This document shows, piece after piece, positions 14,915-22,858 of a stretch of DNA of 34,492 bases (within the stretch, counting starts at the first letter, position 1; each line of letters starts with the position of its first letter). The position numbers and the translations under genes are program-made. The stretch is from a virus. The stretch is from positions 1 through 34,492 of IMG/VR virus record IMGVR_UViG_3300038657_000084, one strand, 5' to 3'. The notes under the pieces were generated by a model that was not told the origin of the DNA, did no database searches, and was given only the letters and a program-made list of their open reading frames with translations.

Positions 14915-16461
14915 GTAAGATGACCCGTGCCGATCAACAAGCCTACCAGGAGTACCTCGACCTCTGCGAACGCATCCGCGAGCAAACGGCTGACATGCCG
15001 CTGGAAACACCCGACCAGCAGACCAAGCGCATAGAAGAACTCAAAGGCGACTTCGTGAAATTCTGCAAGTACTACCTCGGCCAGTTCATGGACAGTGACT
15101 TTGGTTGGTTTCACAAGAAAGCAGCCAAGCTTATCGGAGCCGACCCCAAAGCATTTGCTATTCTGGAATGGTCGCGCGAACACGCCAAATCTGTTTTCGC
15201 CTGTGTGATGATGCCCATGTGGCTTTATGCCCGAGGCGAGATAGACGGCATGGTAGTGGCCAGCGCAAACCAAGACAAAGCCGTCACGCTGCTCGCCGAC
15301 TTACAAGCCCAGCTGGAGCACAACCAAAAGTGGATAAGAGACTTTGGCGAACTGGCCGCCCTGGGCGATTGGCAAAGTGGCCACTTTACCACCACGGACG
15401 GTATCGGCTTCTGGGCCTTCGGTAGAGGGCAAAGCCCCCGAGGTATCCGCAAGGCTCAACGCCGCCCCAATTATGCGGTAGTGGATGACATCGACGATAA
15501 GATCATCGTGCGCAATCAGCAGCGGGTGCGCGATGCCGTAGACTGGATAACAGAAGATTTATTGGGGGCCCTCTCCATTAAGGGTGCTCGCCTGGTCATT
15601 GCAGGAAACCGCATTCACAAACAGAGCATTCTAGCTCACCTGGTAGGCGATGTAGAACCCGACGACCCCAAGCGCGAAGGTATTACACATATAAAGGTGT
15701 ACGCCATCGAAAATAAACGGCACAATAAAGCCGATGCATCCAATGGCCGCCCAGCCTGGAAAGAGCGCTACACCCTCAAAGAAATTTCCGACCGGATGGC
15801 TCTCATGGGTTACCGATCAGCTCGGCGCGAGTTCTTCCATGAACATCACGAGGAAGGCCACGTCTTCCAGTTTGAGTGGATGCAGTGGCGCAAGTGCTTG
15901 AAGCTGGAGCAATACGACGACCTCATCGTATACTGTGACCCTAGTTTTAAGGATACCAAGAAGAGCGACTTCAAGGCCATCGTACTGCTAGGAAAGAAAG
16001 GGCTACAGATCGACCTCATCAAAGCGTGGGTTCGCCAGGCGAGCACCACCTCAATGGTGGGGGTATTTTACGACTGGTTTGAGGACAAGCTGAGGGAACG
16101 CGCCCGTTACTTCATCGAGGCCAACATGCTACAGGATTTACTGCTCGATGATTTCCGCCTGGAAGGTGAGCGCAGAGGCTACCACCTCCCTATCCGACCA
16201 GACAAGCGCAATAAGCCCAACAAAGAGATGCGCATCGAAAACCTGACGCCCCTATTTGAGCGCAGCCTGATGTATTTCAACGAAGCCGAAAAGCAAAGCC
16301 CGGATATGCAAACCCTATTGCAGCAATTCCTGGGCTTCCCTTATGGTCACGACGATGGACCCGATGCCGTAGAGGGTGGCGTATTTTATTTACAAGGAGC
16401 CGGAAGAAGTGCAGGGTTCAGACCCCGCATGGGTGGCTTCCGCAAAAGTACCAGCCGATGA
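14911..16461 (+). CDS. Large terminase subunit (ATPase and nuclease, Mu gp28-like, 516 aa)
   Basis: This is the packaging motor. The P-loop is the REHAKS variant (EWSREHAKS, residues 86-94), usual in this branch of terminases. The Walker B is NYAVVDDID with D192 and D193. The C-terminal RNase-H-like nuclease shows VYCDPSFKDTKKSD (D343) and GHDDGPDAVEG (D481, D482 and D485). The length is normal. It would dock on the portal encoded two genes later and cut DNA by headful, taking flanking host DNA if the Mu mode holds. Coupled to neighbours by 4-bp overlaps. Confidence 0.93.
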   Translation: MSKMTRADQQAYQEYLDLCERIREQTADMPLETPDQQTKRIEELKGDFVKFCKYYLGQFMDSDFGWFHKKAAKLIGADPKAFAILEWSREHAKSVFACVMMPMWLYARGEIDGMVVASANQDKAVTLLADLQAQLEHNQKWIRDFGELAALGDWQSGHFTTTDGIGFWAFGRGQSPRGIRKAQRRPNYAVVDDIDDKIIVRNQQRVRDAVDWITEDLLGALSIKGARLVIAGNRIHKQSILAHLVGDVEPDDPKREGITHIKVYAIENKRHNKADASNGRPAWKERYTLKEISDRMALMGYRSARREFFHEHHEEGHVFQFEWMQWRKCLKLEQYDDLIVYCDPSFKDTKKSDFKAIVLLGKKGLQIDLIKAWVRQASTTSMVGVFYDWFEDKLRERARYFIEANMLQDLLLDDFRLEGERRGYHLPIRPDKRNKPNKEMRIENLTPLFERSLMYFNEAEKQSPDMQTLLQQFLGFPYGHDDGPDAVEGGVFYLQGAGRSAGFRPRMGGFRKSTSR

Positions 16462-16877
16462 GTACCTGGATAACTGCCGACGACTACAAGGTGAAGATCA
16501 CCGACAATCGGCTGAACATGATAATTGAGGCAGACAGCGCCCTGCTCGATGACGCAGAGAGCACCGCTATCGCGATCATCAAAGACGCCCTATATCCTTA
16601 CTACGATATAGATACCATCTTCACAACTGCTGGAACATTACGTCCCGCTCAGGTGGTTAGGTGGGTGGTGAGCATGTCGCTGTACTTTCTTTACGAGAGG
16701 ATCCCCGACAAACTGGTACCCGACAGAGTAGTGCAAAACTACCAGGACACCAAAGAGACATTGTTCCAGATTTCGGATGGAAAACACTCCATCAATCTAC
16801 CCAGGGCAGTAGACGAAGAAGGTGAAACAAAAAGTAAGTTTCGCTGGGGAGGTGAAACTAAGCGTTTGCACTCGTAG
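16458..16877 (+). CDS. Head-tail joining protein, gp36/DUF1320-like (139 aa)
   Basis: The opening WITADDYKVKITDNRLNMII, the all-helical middle (ESTAIAIIKDALYPYYDID, VVRWVVSMSLYFLYERIP) and the size match the Mu gp36 (DUF1320) family of head-tail connector proteins. In Mu this gene lies after the capsid gene, but here it is between terminase and portal. The C-terminus (EEGETKSKFRWGGETKRLHS) is polar. ATG overlaps the terminase stop by 4 bp. Confidence 0.72.
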   Translation: MSTWITADDYKVKITDNRLNMIIEADSALLDDAESTAIAIIKDALYPYYDIDTIFTTAGTLRPAQVVRWVVSMSLYFLYERIPDKLVPDRVVQNYQDTKETLFQISDGKHSINLPRAVDEEGETKSKFRWGGETKRLHS

Positions 16878-16894
16878 CTACACCCCGCTTAAAT

Positions 16895-16966
16895 AGTGCT
16901 TAAACTCGCCCACAATCAACGATCTCCTTTTTTAGGTAGTAGTGGACGCAAGCACTTAGGATCGTT
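16895..16966 (+). promoter_or_regulatory. Interleaved inverted repeats (pseudoknot-like) before the portal gene
   Basis: This is the only gap of 110 bp in the packaging operon. AGTGCTT (16895-16901) complements AAGCACT (16950-16956), and AACGATC (16918-16924) complements GATCGTT (16960-16966). The order A-B-A'-B' is that of an H-type pseudoknot. The second pair extends by CCT/AGG past a one-base bulge. The last arm ends 21 bp before the portal ATG, so the fold could control portal translation. Two 7-bp pairs in 100 bp can arise by chance. Confidence 0.35.
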
Positions 16967-16987
16967 TAAAACACGAAAGATTTCAAA

Positions 16988-19459
16988 ATGTCACGACTTA
17001 CCACATTTATTAGCACAATCCGGCCACTTTTCCTCAAAGAAGAGCAGCCTATGAATAGCCAAGCCAACGCATCGGTAACCAACCAACTGGCCAGCCAGAC
17101 GACTACCGACAAAAAAGGCAGCATTCTGCACAAGCTTCGGCGCTATTACCAATACCGGGTAGAGCTAGAAATGAAGCTTTGGAAAATGGCCGTAGCTACA
17201 GCGGAGGACTTATTGCGCCCGAGGCGCTTTGAACTTTACCAGGTGTACCACCGGACGATGGAAGACGACCACCTGCTGAGCCAGGTACGGACGGCACGGT
17301 TCACCGTACAGCTTGGTGACTTCTCAATAGTGAACAACGGCATAGATGACGAAACGCTGAGCGATCTCTTTGAGCGCCCCTGGTTTGAGGAGTACGTGCA
17401 GCACGCTGTAGACGCTGAACTGTTCGGGCATAGCCTGGTAGAGTTCACGCCCAAGCGTGGACCCGAGTTTGAGAGCCTTACGCTCATACCACGTGAGCAC
17501 GTGCGTCCGGAGACGGGCGAGGTACTCCTGGACGTGTTTGCAGAGGAGGGTATCCCTTTCCGAAATAGCCTGATCGGCAAGCACCTGGTAGAGATAGGAA
17601 AACCTAACGACCTGGGATTGCTGAAGGTGGCCAGCCGTAGCATCATCCGCAAAGAGTACTCCTTGGGCGACTGGAGCCGGAGGAACGAACGCTACGGTAT
17701 GCCGTTCCTGGCCATTAAGACCATGAGCCGCAACGAGGAGGAGATCAACGCCAAAGCGAATATGGCCGAGAACCTTGGGGTAAATGGTTGGGCCATCCTC
17801 GACGACCAGGACGACCTAACATTCCACGAAAGTAGCCAGCCTTTAGCCTACCAAACTTATGAGGCGTACGCCGACAAGGTAGACGGCTACATATCCAAGC
17901 TCATCAACGGCCAAACGGGCACCACCGAAGAGCAAGCCTACGTGGGTAGTGCGGAGGTACACGAGCGACTACTGAACACCTACACCAAGGCTCGGATGCG
18001 CCGCATTCAGTATCACATCAACTACTGCTTGCTTCCATTTCTGCGTAAGCATGGCTACCCTATCCCGGAAGATGCCGTATTTGAATACCACGACCTACGG
18101 AAGAAAGAGGCACAGGTGAACCCCGACAACATGGACGAAGGCACCAGCCAGGGCGATGACCCCAAAGGTGGCGGCGACCCTAAGCCAGAGCCACCGAAAG
18201 GAAAGCTGAGCGCAAAAAAAAAAGTAGGTACGCCTTCCGACGACAGCGAGCTGCACCTACTATATAAAGGTGTGCACGAGAGTTGCTGCGCAGCATCTGG
18301 TCACCAACTCAACTACGACATAGACCTGGACGGCATCGTAGGCCGAGCGATCCGCCGGGTATTCCAGCAGAAGCTACAAGCTGGAGATGTAGACGCTGAG
18401 GCATGGGAAGCAAACACCCATGCACTATGGCAAGGACTAGAGGAAGGCACCGGCACCATAGCCACCGACTACCAGAACCCGGCGAGCTACGAGCTGCTGA
18501 GCCAACTGCGGCGCAATGTGGCCGTATTTGCCACCTTCAAGAATCACCGCCAGGTAAAAGATTTGGTAGATGCCCTCACTGACGATGAGGGAAACGTGCG
18601 GAGTTGGGAGCAGTTCCGACCTATCGCCGAGGGCATCACTAAAAACTACTTTGAGAACTGGCTGCGGGCGGAATACGAAACCGCCATCGGTACCGGGCAG
18701 ATGGCCACCAAGTGGCAAGACTACCAGGCCAACGCCGATATACTGCCCATGCTGCAATATGTGACCCAACGTGACGAGCGCGTGCGCGATGCCCACAAAG
18801 CCCTGGACGGTGTGACCCTTCCGATCAACGACCCGTTTTGGGATCAGTACTACCCGCCCAATGGTTGGCGCTGCCGCTGCGACATTATACAGGTGATTGG
18901 CCCCGAGCGAAAGGCGGAGCTATTCCCACGCGAAGACCAGGTACCACCCGTGTTCCGGCACAACCCCGGCAAGACACTGGAGCTATTTCCGCAAAGCCAC
19001 CCCTACTACGCCAACATTCCGGACAAGCAACGACAGAACCTGATCCGTGGCGCAGCGCGATTGCTGTACGATAGCTACGATGAGAACTGGAAGAAAGTAA
19101 CCTTCCACGAAAAGACAGGTGGTTATCTGGTGAGACACAACGACCAAGAGGTGGCCGTGAAGCTGGAAAATCACACGCTAGGCACCATGCTGGCCAGAAC
19201 CGGCGAAGCGGTAGAGATGCTACCACAAGGAGCGCCCGACCTCAGCCGCAACGGCCTACTATGGGCAACCGCCAAAAAGCGCACCGACCTGGCCGACATA
19301 CTGAACGAAGTGCGCCAAGCTGCCCGGCGCAGCGAGCGCGTACTACTACGCACCGATGAACTGACGCCGGAGCTAAAAGCCGCCCTGGTAAAAGCCAAAG
19401 CCGACGAAGGCATTTACAAACTACAGGTGATCGAAGGCGAGAACCTGCATAATCTCTAG
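16988..19459 (+). CDS. Portal-MuF fusion protein with an extra C-terminal domain (823 aa)
   Basis: Residues about 45-375 are a DUF935/Mu gp29-type portal, which forms the ring at the head vertex. A disordered linker (about 375-415, rich in D, G, P and K) leads to a MuF/SPP1 gp7 head-morphogenesis domain at about 440-640, with its signature VTQRDERVRDAHKALDG and the motif PPNGWRCRC. In Mu these are separate genes (29 and 30). A third domain at 700-823 (KTGGYLVRHND, MLARTGEAVEMLP, PDLSRNG, TAKK) recalls the PD-(D/E)xK-like nuclease tails found on MuF and CdiA proteins, but the expected ExK reads TAK. Start ATG has an A-rich leader. Confidence 0.88.
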   Translation: MSRLTTFISTIRPLFLKEEQPMNSQANASVTNQLASQTTTDKKGSILHKLRRYYQYRVELEMKLWKMAVATAEDLLRPRRFELYQVYHRTMEDDHLLSQVRTARFTVQLGDFSIVNNGIDDETLSDLFERPWFEEYVQHAVDAELFGHSLVEFTPKRGPEFESLTLIPREHVRPETGEVLLDVFAEEGIPFRNSLIGKHLVEIGKPNDLGLLKVASRSIIRKEYSLGDWSRRNERYGMPFLAIKTMSRNEEEINAKANMAENLGVNGWAILDDQDDLTFHESSQPLAYQTYEAYADKVDGYISKLINGQTGTTEEQAYVGSAEVHERLLNTYTKARMRRIQYHINYCLLPFLRKHGYPIPEDAVFEYHDLRKKEAQVNPDNMDEGTSQGDDPKGGGDPKPEPPKGKLSAKKKVGTPSDDSELHLLYKGVHESCCAASGHQLNYDIDLDGIVGRAIRRVFQQKLQAGDVDAEAWEANTHALWQGLEEGTGTIATDYQNPASYELLSQLRRNVAVFATFKNHRQVKDLVDALTDDEGNVRSWEQFRPIAEGITKNYFENWLRAEYETAIGTGQMATKWQDYQANADILPMLQYVTQRDERVRDAHKALDGVTLPINDPFWDQYYPPNGWRCRCDIIQVIGPERKAELFPREDQVPPVFRHNPGKTLELFPQSHPYYANIPDKQRQNLIRGAARLLYDSYDENWKKVTFHEKTGGYLVRHNDQEVAVKLENHTLGTMLARTGEAVEMLPQGAPDLSRNGLLWATAKKRTDLADILNEVRQAARRSERVLLRTDELTPELKAALVKAKADEGIYKLQVIEGENLHNL

Positions 19460-19461
19460 CA

Positions 19462-20055
19462 ATGGAATTTCTACTTCCTTTTTTGATCCGCGTGGCCAGC
19501 GGTTTACAAAACGGCCTGGGCTACGCCAACAACGGAAAGTGGCGCAGTATCTGCTCACTGCTATTAATGGCTTTCACTGCATTGGCCGGGCTGGGTTTCA
19601 TCAAAGCCACGGCAGGCAGCTATGGCCAGGAGGTAGCCGCCTACTTGCCGCTGCTGCTTACCGTGGTGGCATTAGGTGGTGTGGAGGATAGCTTCTCCAG
19701 TAAGTTCTCTATACTGCCGCGTGATATTCATTTGTACGAAACCATCTTTGGGTATACGCTGCCGCTGTTCTTTATGGTAGCGGGTGGCAATGTACTGTGG
19801 ATAGTGGCCAGCACCTACCCGGCGCTGATTCTACACAAGACGGCCATCAATATAGGGAGCGGTAAGCACTGGAGCTACGAAGGCACCGACGATCCGACCG
19901 GCAAAACCTATACCATACCGCTCCTGGGCATAACAGTGCCACGCCTAAATCTACGCTGGCGCATTGGGCTGGCGGTCGTTAGTATTCTATTTTTTGTGGT
20001 CAGCTGGTTACTAGGTTGGGAACTGAGGCTTTGGCCGTGGGTATTGCATTTGTAA
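19462..20055 (+). CDS. Polytopic membrane protein of unknown function (197 aa)
   Basis: At least four hydrophobic segments are visible at about 29-48, 57-72, 95-124 and 167-186, with a conserved-looking extramembrane stretch GSGKHWSYEGTDDPTGKTY (134-150) before the last. It starts 2 bp after the portal-MuF stop, so it is co-translated with it. No other late gene here needs a membrane, so it is out of place in a head operon. It could be a holin-like or superinfection-exclusion protein, or an immunity partner for the MuF C-terminal domain. All three are guesses. Confidence 0.7.
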   Translation: MEFLLPFLIRVASGLQNGLGYANNGKWRSICSLLLMAFTALAGLGFIKATAGSYGQEVAAYLPLLLTVVALGGVEDSFSSKFSILPRDIHLYETIFGYTLPLFFMVAGGNVLWIVASTYPALILHKTAINIGSGKHWSYEGTDDPTGKTYTIPLLGITVPRLNLRWRIGLAVVSILFFVVSWLLGWELRLWPWVLHL

Positions 20056-20065
20056 TTAATTGTTG

Positions 20066-20087
20066 TATTTTTGAAACAAATTGTTTA
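20066..20087 (+). promoter_or_regulatory. TAnnTTTG box and AAACAA/TTGTTT palindrome before the gpG-like gene
   Basis: TATTTTTG (20066-20073) is an exact match to the Bacteroidota -7 consensus, followed at 20074-20086 by AAACAA-A-TTGTTT. No TTTG lies at the usual 19-21 bp upstream, the nearest being 13 bp away at 20049. It may be a weak internal promoter or just an A/T-rich leader. Confidence 0.25.
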
Positions 20088-20089
20088 TC

Positions 20090-20578
20090 ATGCCAATACA
20101 ACGACGCCAGGAGTTCCCCACCTTTAAGAAGGAAATAGGACAGAGCACCAAGCTCTTCCGCGACCTGCCGCGCCTGGCAGGAAACACGGCATTGAACTTT
20201 TTTAAAGACAGTTGGGATCACGAAGGCTTCGTGGATCACCGGCGCGAGCGATGGATGAAGCGTAAGGTTAACACTGGCAGCCGGAGGAGGCTACTGGTAA
20301 AAACCGGACGCCTACGCCGTAGCCTGCGGATGCGCTACACCCAGCGCAGGGTCATCATCTCTACCGATGTACCCTACGCCAAAATCCACAACGAAGGCGG
20401 CACTATTTCTGGCAGCGTGAACGTACGCGCACACAAGCGCCGCAACCGGCCAGTACGCGCACACACCCGGACGGTAAACACCGTCATACCCAAAAGGCAA
20501 TTCATGGGCCATAGCCACACCCTGGACAAAAGGCTGGAGCTACTGGTAACCCGATCACTCACCCAAATATATGGCTAA
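20090..20578 (+). CDS. Virion morphogenesis protein, Mu gpG-like (162 aa)
   Basis: The segment LLVKTGRLRRSLRMRYTQRRVIISTDVPYAKIHNEGG is the classic core of the phage virion morphogenesis/gpG family (tail completion, P2 gpS type), and PKRQFMGHSHTLDKRL is its usual C-terminal end. The protein is strongly basic. The open frame begins at a TTG (20081), and I chose the ATG at 20090. The stop overlaps the start of the next gene by one base. It is expected to act in joining the head or maturing the tail end. Confidence 0.85.
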   Translation: MPIQRRQEFPTFKKEIGQSTKLFRDLPRLAGNTALNFFKDSWDHEGFVDHRRERWMKRKVNTGSRRRLLVKTGRLRRSLRMRYTQRRVIISTDVPYAKIHNEGGTISGSVNVRAHKRRNRPVRAHTRTVNTVIPKRQFMGHSHTLDKRLELLVTRSLTQIYG

Positions 20579-21117
20579 TGTTAAGAGAGATTTACATGCT
20601 GCTCAAGCAGCGCCTAAGTACTGAGGTAGCAGCGCTCAAGCACGTAGACTGGCACCTGGAGCAAACCAACCAGGACGGAGACGATCCGGTGCCGATCACT
20701 CCGGCTGCCTACATCGCCTTTGAGCCGATCCCCTGGGGAACACAGGGAAGATCTGGCCAGATACAAAAGGGGCTGCTGGAGTTCCAGGTGTTGCTAATCA
20801 GCGATACTGCCTATGGCGATGACCGGGACATGACTGATAAGGTGTACATCAACCACCTGGCCATTGAGCAGGCGATTTACCAGGCACTGCAAACCTGGCG
20901 TGGGCGGATCAGTATGCTGACTGAATACGCAGCACTGTCTGGCACCCCTAACGATGTGTGGCTACTGGAGACCATCGTGCGCACCCAAAGCGACCCGCAC
21001 AACATCCTTGATACCAGGATACAAACGTCGCAAACATTCCAGTGCCAAATATTTGATTATGCTGCTGTGCCACAACTGGTGCAAGCGATGGCCAGCCTAA
21101 ACCTTACTTGTGTATGA
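20578..21117 (+). CDS. Tail terminator / neck protein candidate (179 aa)
   Basis: Size, alpha-beta pattern and position after gpG-like fit the Mu gp37-position neck or tail terminator proteins. The N-terminus REIYMLLKQRLSTEVAALKHVDWHLEQ is helical, and the middle GLLEFQVLLISDTAYGD and C-terminal QTSQTFQCQIFDYA are beta strands of the type seen in tail terminators, with long insertions. No signature motif allows a firm family call. The ATGA overlap with the next gene shows coupling. Confidence 0.6.
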   Translation: MLREIYMLLKQRLSTEVAALKHVDWHLEQTNQDGDDPVPITPAAYIAFEPIPWGTQGRSGQIQKGLLEFQVLLISDTAYGDDRDMTDKVYINHLAIEQAIYQALQTWRGRISMLTEYAALSGTPNDVWLLETIVRTQSDPHNILDTRIQTSQTFQCQIFDYAAVPQLVQAMASLNLTCV

Positions 21118-21302
21118 GAAAGAGCACCATCATAAAGTATCGCGCCATCCAGAACAAGTACCAGGAACTATACAACCAGGGCTTGCGCACTGATGTCATC
21201 ATTCCGAAATTGATGAATATCTTCTACTACCAGCACCCCGAAAGCGTGTGGCGGGTAATCCGCACACCACTACCAGAAGAACAAGCAGCCAGCACTGCGT
21301 AA
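21114..21302 (+). CDS. Small basic helical protein ending the packaging operon (62 aa)
   Basis: I do not recognise it. The N-terminal 50 residues read as HTH-like helices (KYRAIQNKYQELYNQGLRTDVIIPKLMNIFYYQHPESVWRVI), similar in layout to small DNA-binding or phage-regulatory proteins. The C-terminus is a short acidic and Ala tail. The start ATG overlaps the previous stop as ATGA (a TTG at 21108 is in frame but less likely). A strong terminator follows 23 bp later, so it ends the operon. Confidence 0.6.
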   Translation: MRKSTIIKYRAIQNKYQELYNQGLRTDVIIPKLMNIFYYQHPESVWRVIRTPLPEEQAASTA

Positions 21303-21325
21303 GATTGGTATCAGTAAGTTTAAAT

Positions 21326-21361
21326 AACGAAGCCCCGGTCATTGCTGGCCGGGGCTTCGTT
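21326..21361. terminator. Strong bidirectional terminator between converging operons
   Basis: AACGAAGCCCCGG (21326-21338) and CCGGGGCTTCGTT (21349-21361) form a perfect 13-bp GC-rich stem with a 10-nt loop. It sits between the end of the plus-strand packaging operon (21302) and the end of the minus-strand early/accessory operon (21379). A short T run follows on the plus strand and the A-rich left flank (TTTAAATAA) gives the U-rich tail on the minus strand. Confidence 0.88.
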
Positions 21362-21378
21362 TGTGTTGGGTGTAAGAT

Positions 21379-22026
21379 TTATTGTGCTAACTCTGCGGGA
21401 ATAATCATAAAGTATCCGACGACATTCGGTTTGCCATCAAATGCGCTGATCTGATACTTGTCGTAGTTCCAGCGCGTCACATCAGCGGTAACTAGATCAG
21501 ATACCTTTTCCGGCCAGCCGATGGCCACTATAGCGTTGTCGTAAGTAGGAATGTCCCGATCTGGTGTGATGGTCATATAGACAACCATTCCGTTGTAAAC
21601 ATAGACCTCGTACATGCCACCTGCGTAAGATTGCTTTAGGCAATCCCGATCTTTACAGGGATACTTGTCGTTGTGCTCCTCACTGCTATCGGGTTCACCG
21701 AACTGAGAGACCATATTCTCTACAGAATTATAAAAAAGCTTTGTTGCGTCGACCATAACTTCCGGCTCAGGGGTCGAGCACATCCGCGAACAAAACGAGA
21801 TTCCAAAGATCATCAATACTATAACAATAACAGTAGCGATTCGACTGTTCTGCTTTTCTATTTTAGGATCAACGCCAAGGATAGACCTTGCTGCCTCTTC
21901 GGATAGTTTCAGGACGGCCTTACCGTTTTCGGTAACTACGTCGTACTCAGCACCTGCCGACTTTAGCTTTTCGATCCAGTGCTGGAGCTGCGTTTCGTTT
22001 GCTGGAGTCAATGTGATTTTCTTCAT
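21379..22026 (-). CDS. Single-pass membrane-anchored protein, unknown (215 aa)
   Basis: Residues 1-62 form a cytoplasmic domain (ENGKAVLKLSEEAARSILG), 63-80 a membrane segment (IATVIVIVLMIFGISFC), and 81-215 an exported domain with paired cysteines (around CKDRDC) that could form a disulfide. The sequence MVVYMTITPDRDIP is beta-like. It is the last gene of the early strand, beside the terminator and followed by 74 bp without genes, the usual place for accessory lysogenic genes. It may alter the host surface or block superinfection. No family recognised. Confidence 0.6.
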   Translation of the reverse strand: MKKITLTPANETQLQHWIEKLKSAGAEYDVVTENGKAVLKLSEEAARSILGVDPKIEKQNSRIATVIVIVLMIFGISFCSRMCSTPEPEVMVDATKLFYNSVENMVSQFGEPDSSEEHNDKYPCKDRDCLKQSYAGGMYEVYVYNGMVVYMTITPDRDIPTYDNAIVAIGWPEKVSDLVTADVTRWNYDKYQISAFDGKPNVVGYFMIIPAELAQ

Positions 22027-22100
22027 AATTGTCTGCTGTTAAAATAGGGATGAAAAATATTGATTACGTAATAAGGTGTGTAGTAGTTGCAGTATTAAAG

Positions 22101-22547
22101 CTATTCCTCTACCATCGTACGGTACATCTTTTCGATGTAAGCAAAAATCTCATCGTAAAAATCGACCGTCCTGATGCCTGTCTGAAAGGTTCTTAGATAG
22201 GTATTTAATTGATTTAATGTATTGATTCCATCGATACCCCAGCCAACAGCAACACCCCTGGCCAGGTTGATACGTACAATCAAACTTTTCCAATCCAAAG
22301 ATAAACCATCTTTTCCATCTTCCCACTCGCGGTGGTTTTGGTAGTAGGTGCTGGCTTCTCCTTCGGTGACGTCGCTGGTGCCGATGACGATGGCGTGTTC
22401 ATCCCTTCCGGTTTCTACGTAGTGGATGCGCAAGCCTGCGTTGTGGCTCAGTACCGCCTCTACTGCATCGGTGATAGCTGCCCAATCGGGCTGCGCTCTC
22501 CAGTCGTAGGTGTGTACCATTAAAGGGAGTGAGGGGTGGTAAATCAT
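22101..22547 (-). CDS. Hypothetical protein (148 aa)
   Basis: I do not recognise this protein. It looks globular, mixed alpha and beta, with Trp-rich parts (YDWRAQPDWAAITDAVEAVL, NHREWEDG) and the pattern IHYVETGRDEHAIVIGTSD. No membrane or signal segment. The start is ATGA-coupled to the preceding 75-aa gene. A 74-bp gap with no visible feature separates it from the membrane-anchored gene downstream. Confidence 0.6.
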   Translation of the reverse strand: MIYHPSLPLMVHTYDWRAQPDWAAITDAVEAVLSHNAGLRIHYVETGRDEHAIVIGTSDVTEGEASTYYQNHREWEDGKDGLSLDWKSLIVRINLARGVAVGWGIDGINTLNQLNTYLRTFQTGIRTVDFYDEIFAYIEKMYRTMVEE

Positions 22548-22771
22548 TCTTCTATCATTTTAGGTTGATCGAGCATTGCTGCTACCTGGTGGGTGTAGCC
22601 TGCCTTTACCAGGATACTGGCCTGCTGGCACTCTACTTTTTTGATTTCGATAATCTTACTGGCGATGTCGGTAGCTCGCTTGGCTTGCTCCAAATCCATT
22701 TCGCCATCCTTGACCATCTCCAGCATCTCGAAGAGATGGTTGTTTAGGTCACTTAGTTTGTTCCGTGGCAT
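22544..22771 (-). CDS. Small phage-associated helical protein (75 aa)
   Basis: The sequence LSDLNNHLFEMLEMVKDGEMDLEQAKRATDIASKIIEIKKVE is a helical hairpin of a type I have seen in many phages and mobile elements, without known function. The C-terminus (GYTHQVAAMLDQPKMIEE) is polar. It is coupled to the 148-aa gene by an ATGA overlap and is separated upstream from the cassette-like gene by about 75 bp. Confidence 0.6.
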   Translation of the reverse strand: MPRNKLSDLNNHLFEMLEMVKDGEMDLEQAKRATDIASKIIEIKKVECQQASILVKAGYTHQVAAMLDQPKMIEE

Positions 22772-22842
22772 GTTTAATTACTTTTTTGAGTTTTGATAAT
22801 TTCCTTATTGATTGCTTGATCTCGGTCGGGTAGCGTTGTATG

Positions 22843-22858
22843 GTGTTAGCTGTAATGC
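22843..22858 (+). repeat. Inverted repeat flanking a gene cassette, 3' copy
   Basis: GTGTTAGCTGTAATGC at 22843-22858 is the inverse of GCACTACAGCTAACAC at 23261-23276 with 15 of 16 matches. In gene orientation it overlaps the stop codon of the 159-aa gene (AGC TAA CAC). A motif of this kind at the end of small Bacteroidota genes recalls integron attC core boxes (GTTRRRY / RYYYAAC), though the bases do not match that consensus exactly. Confidence 0.45.
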
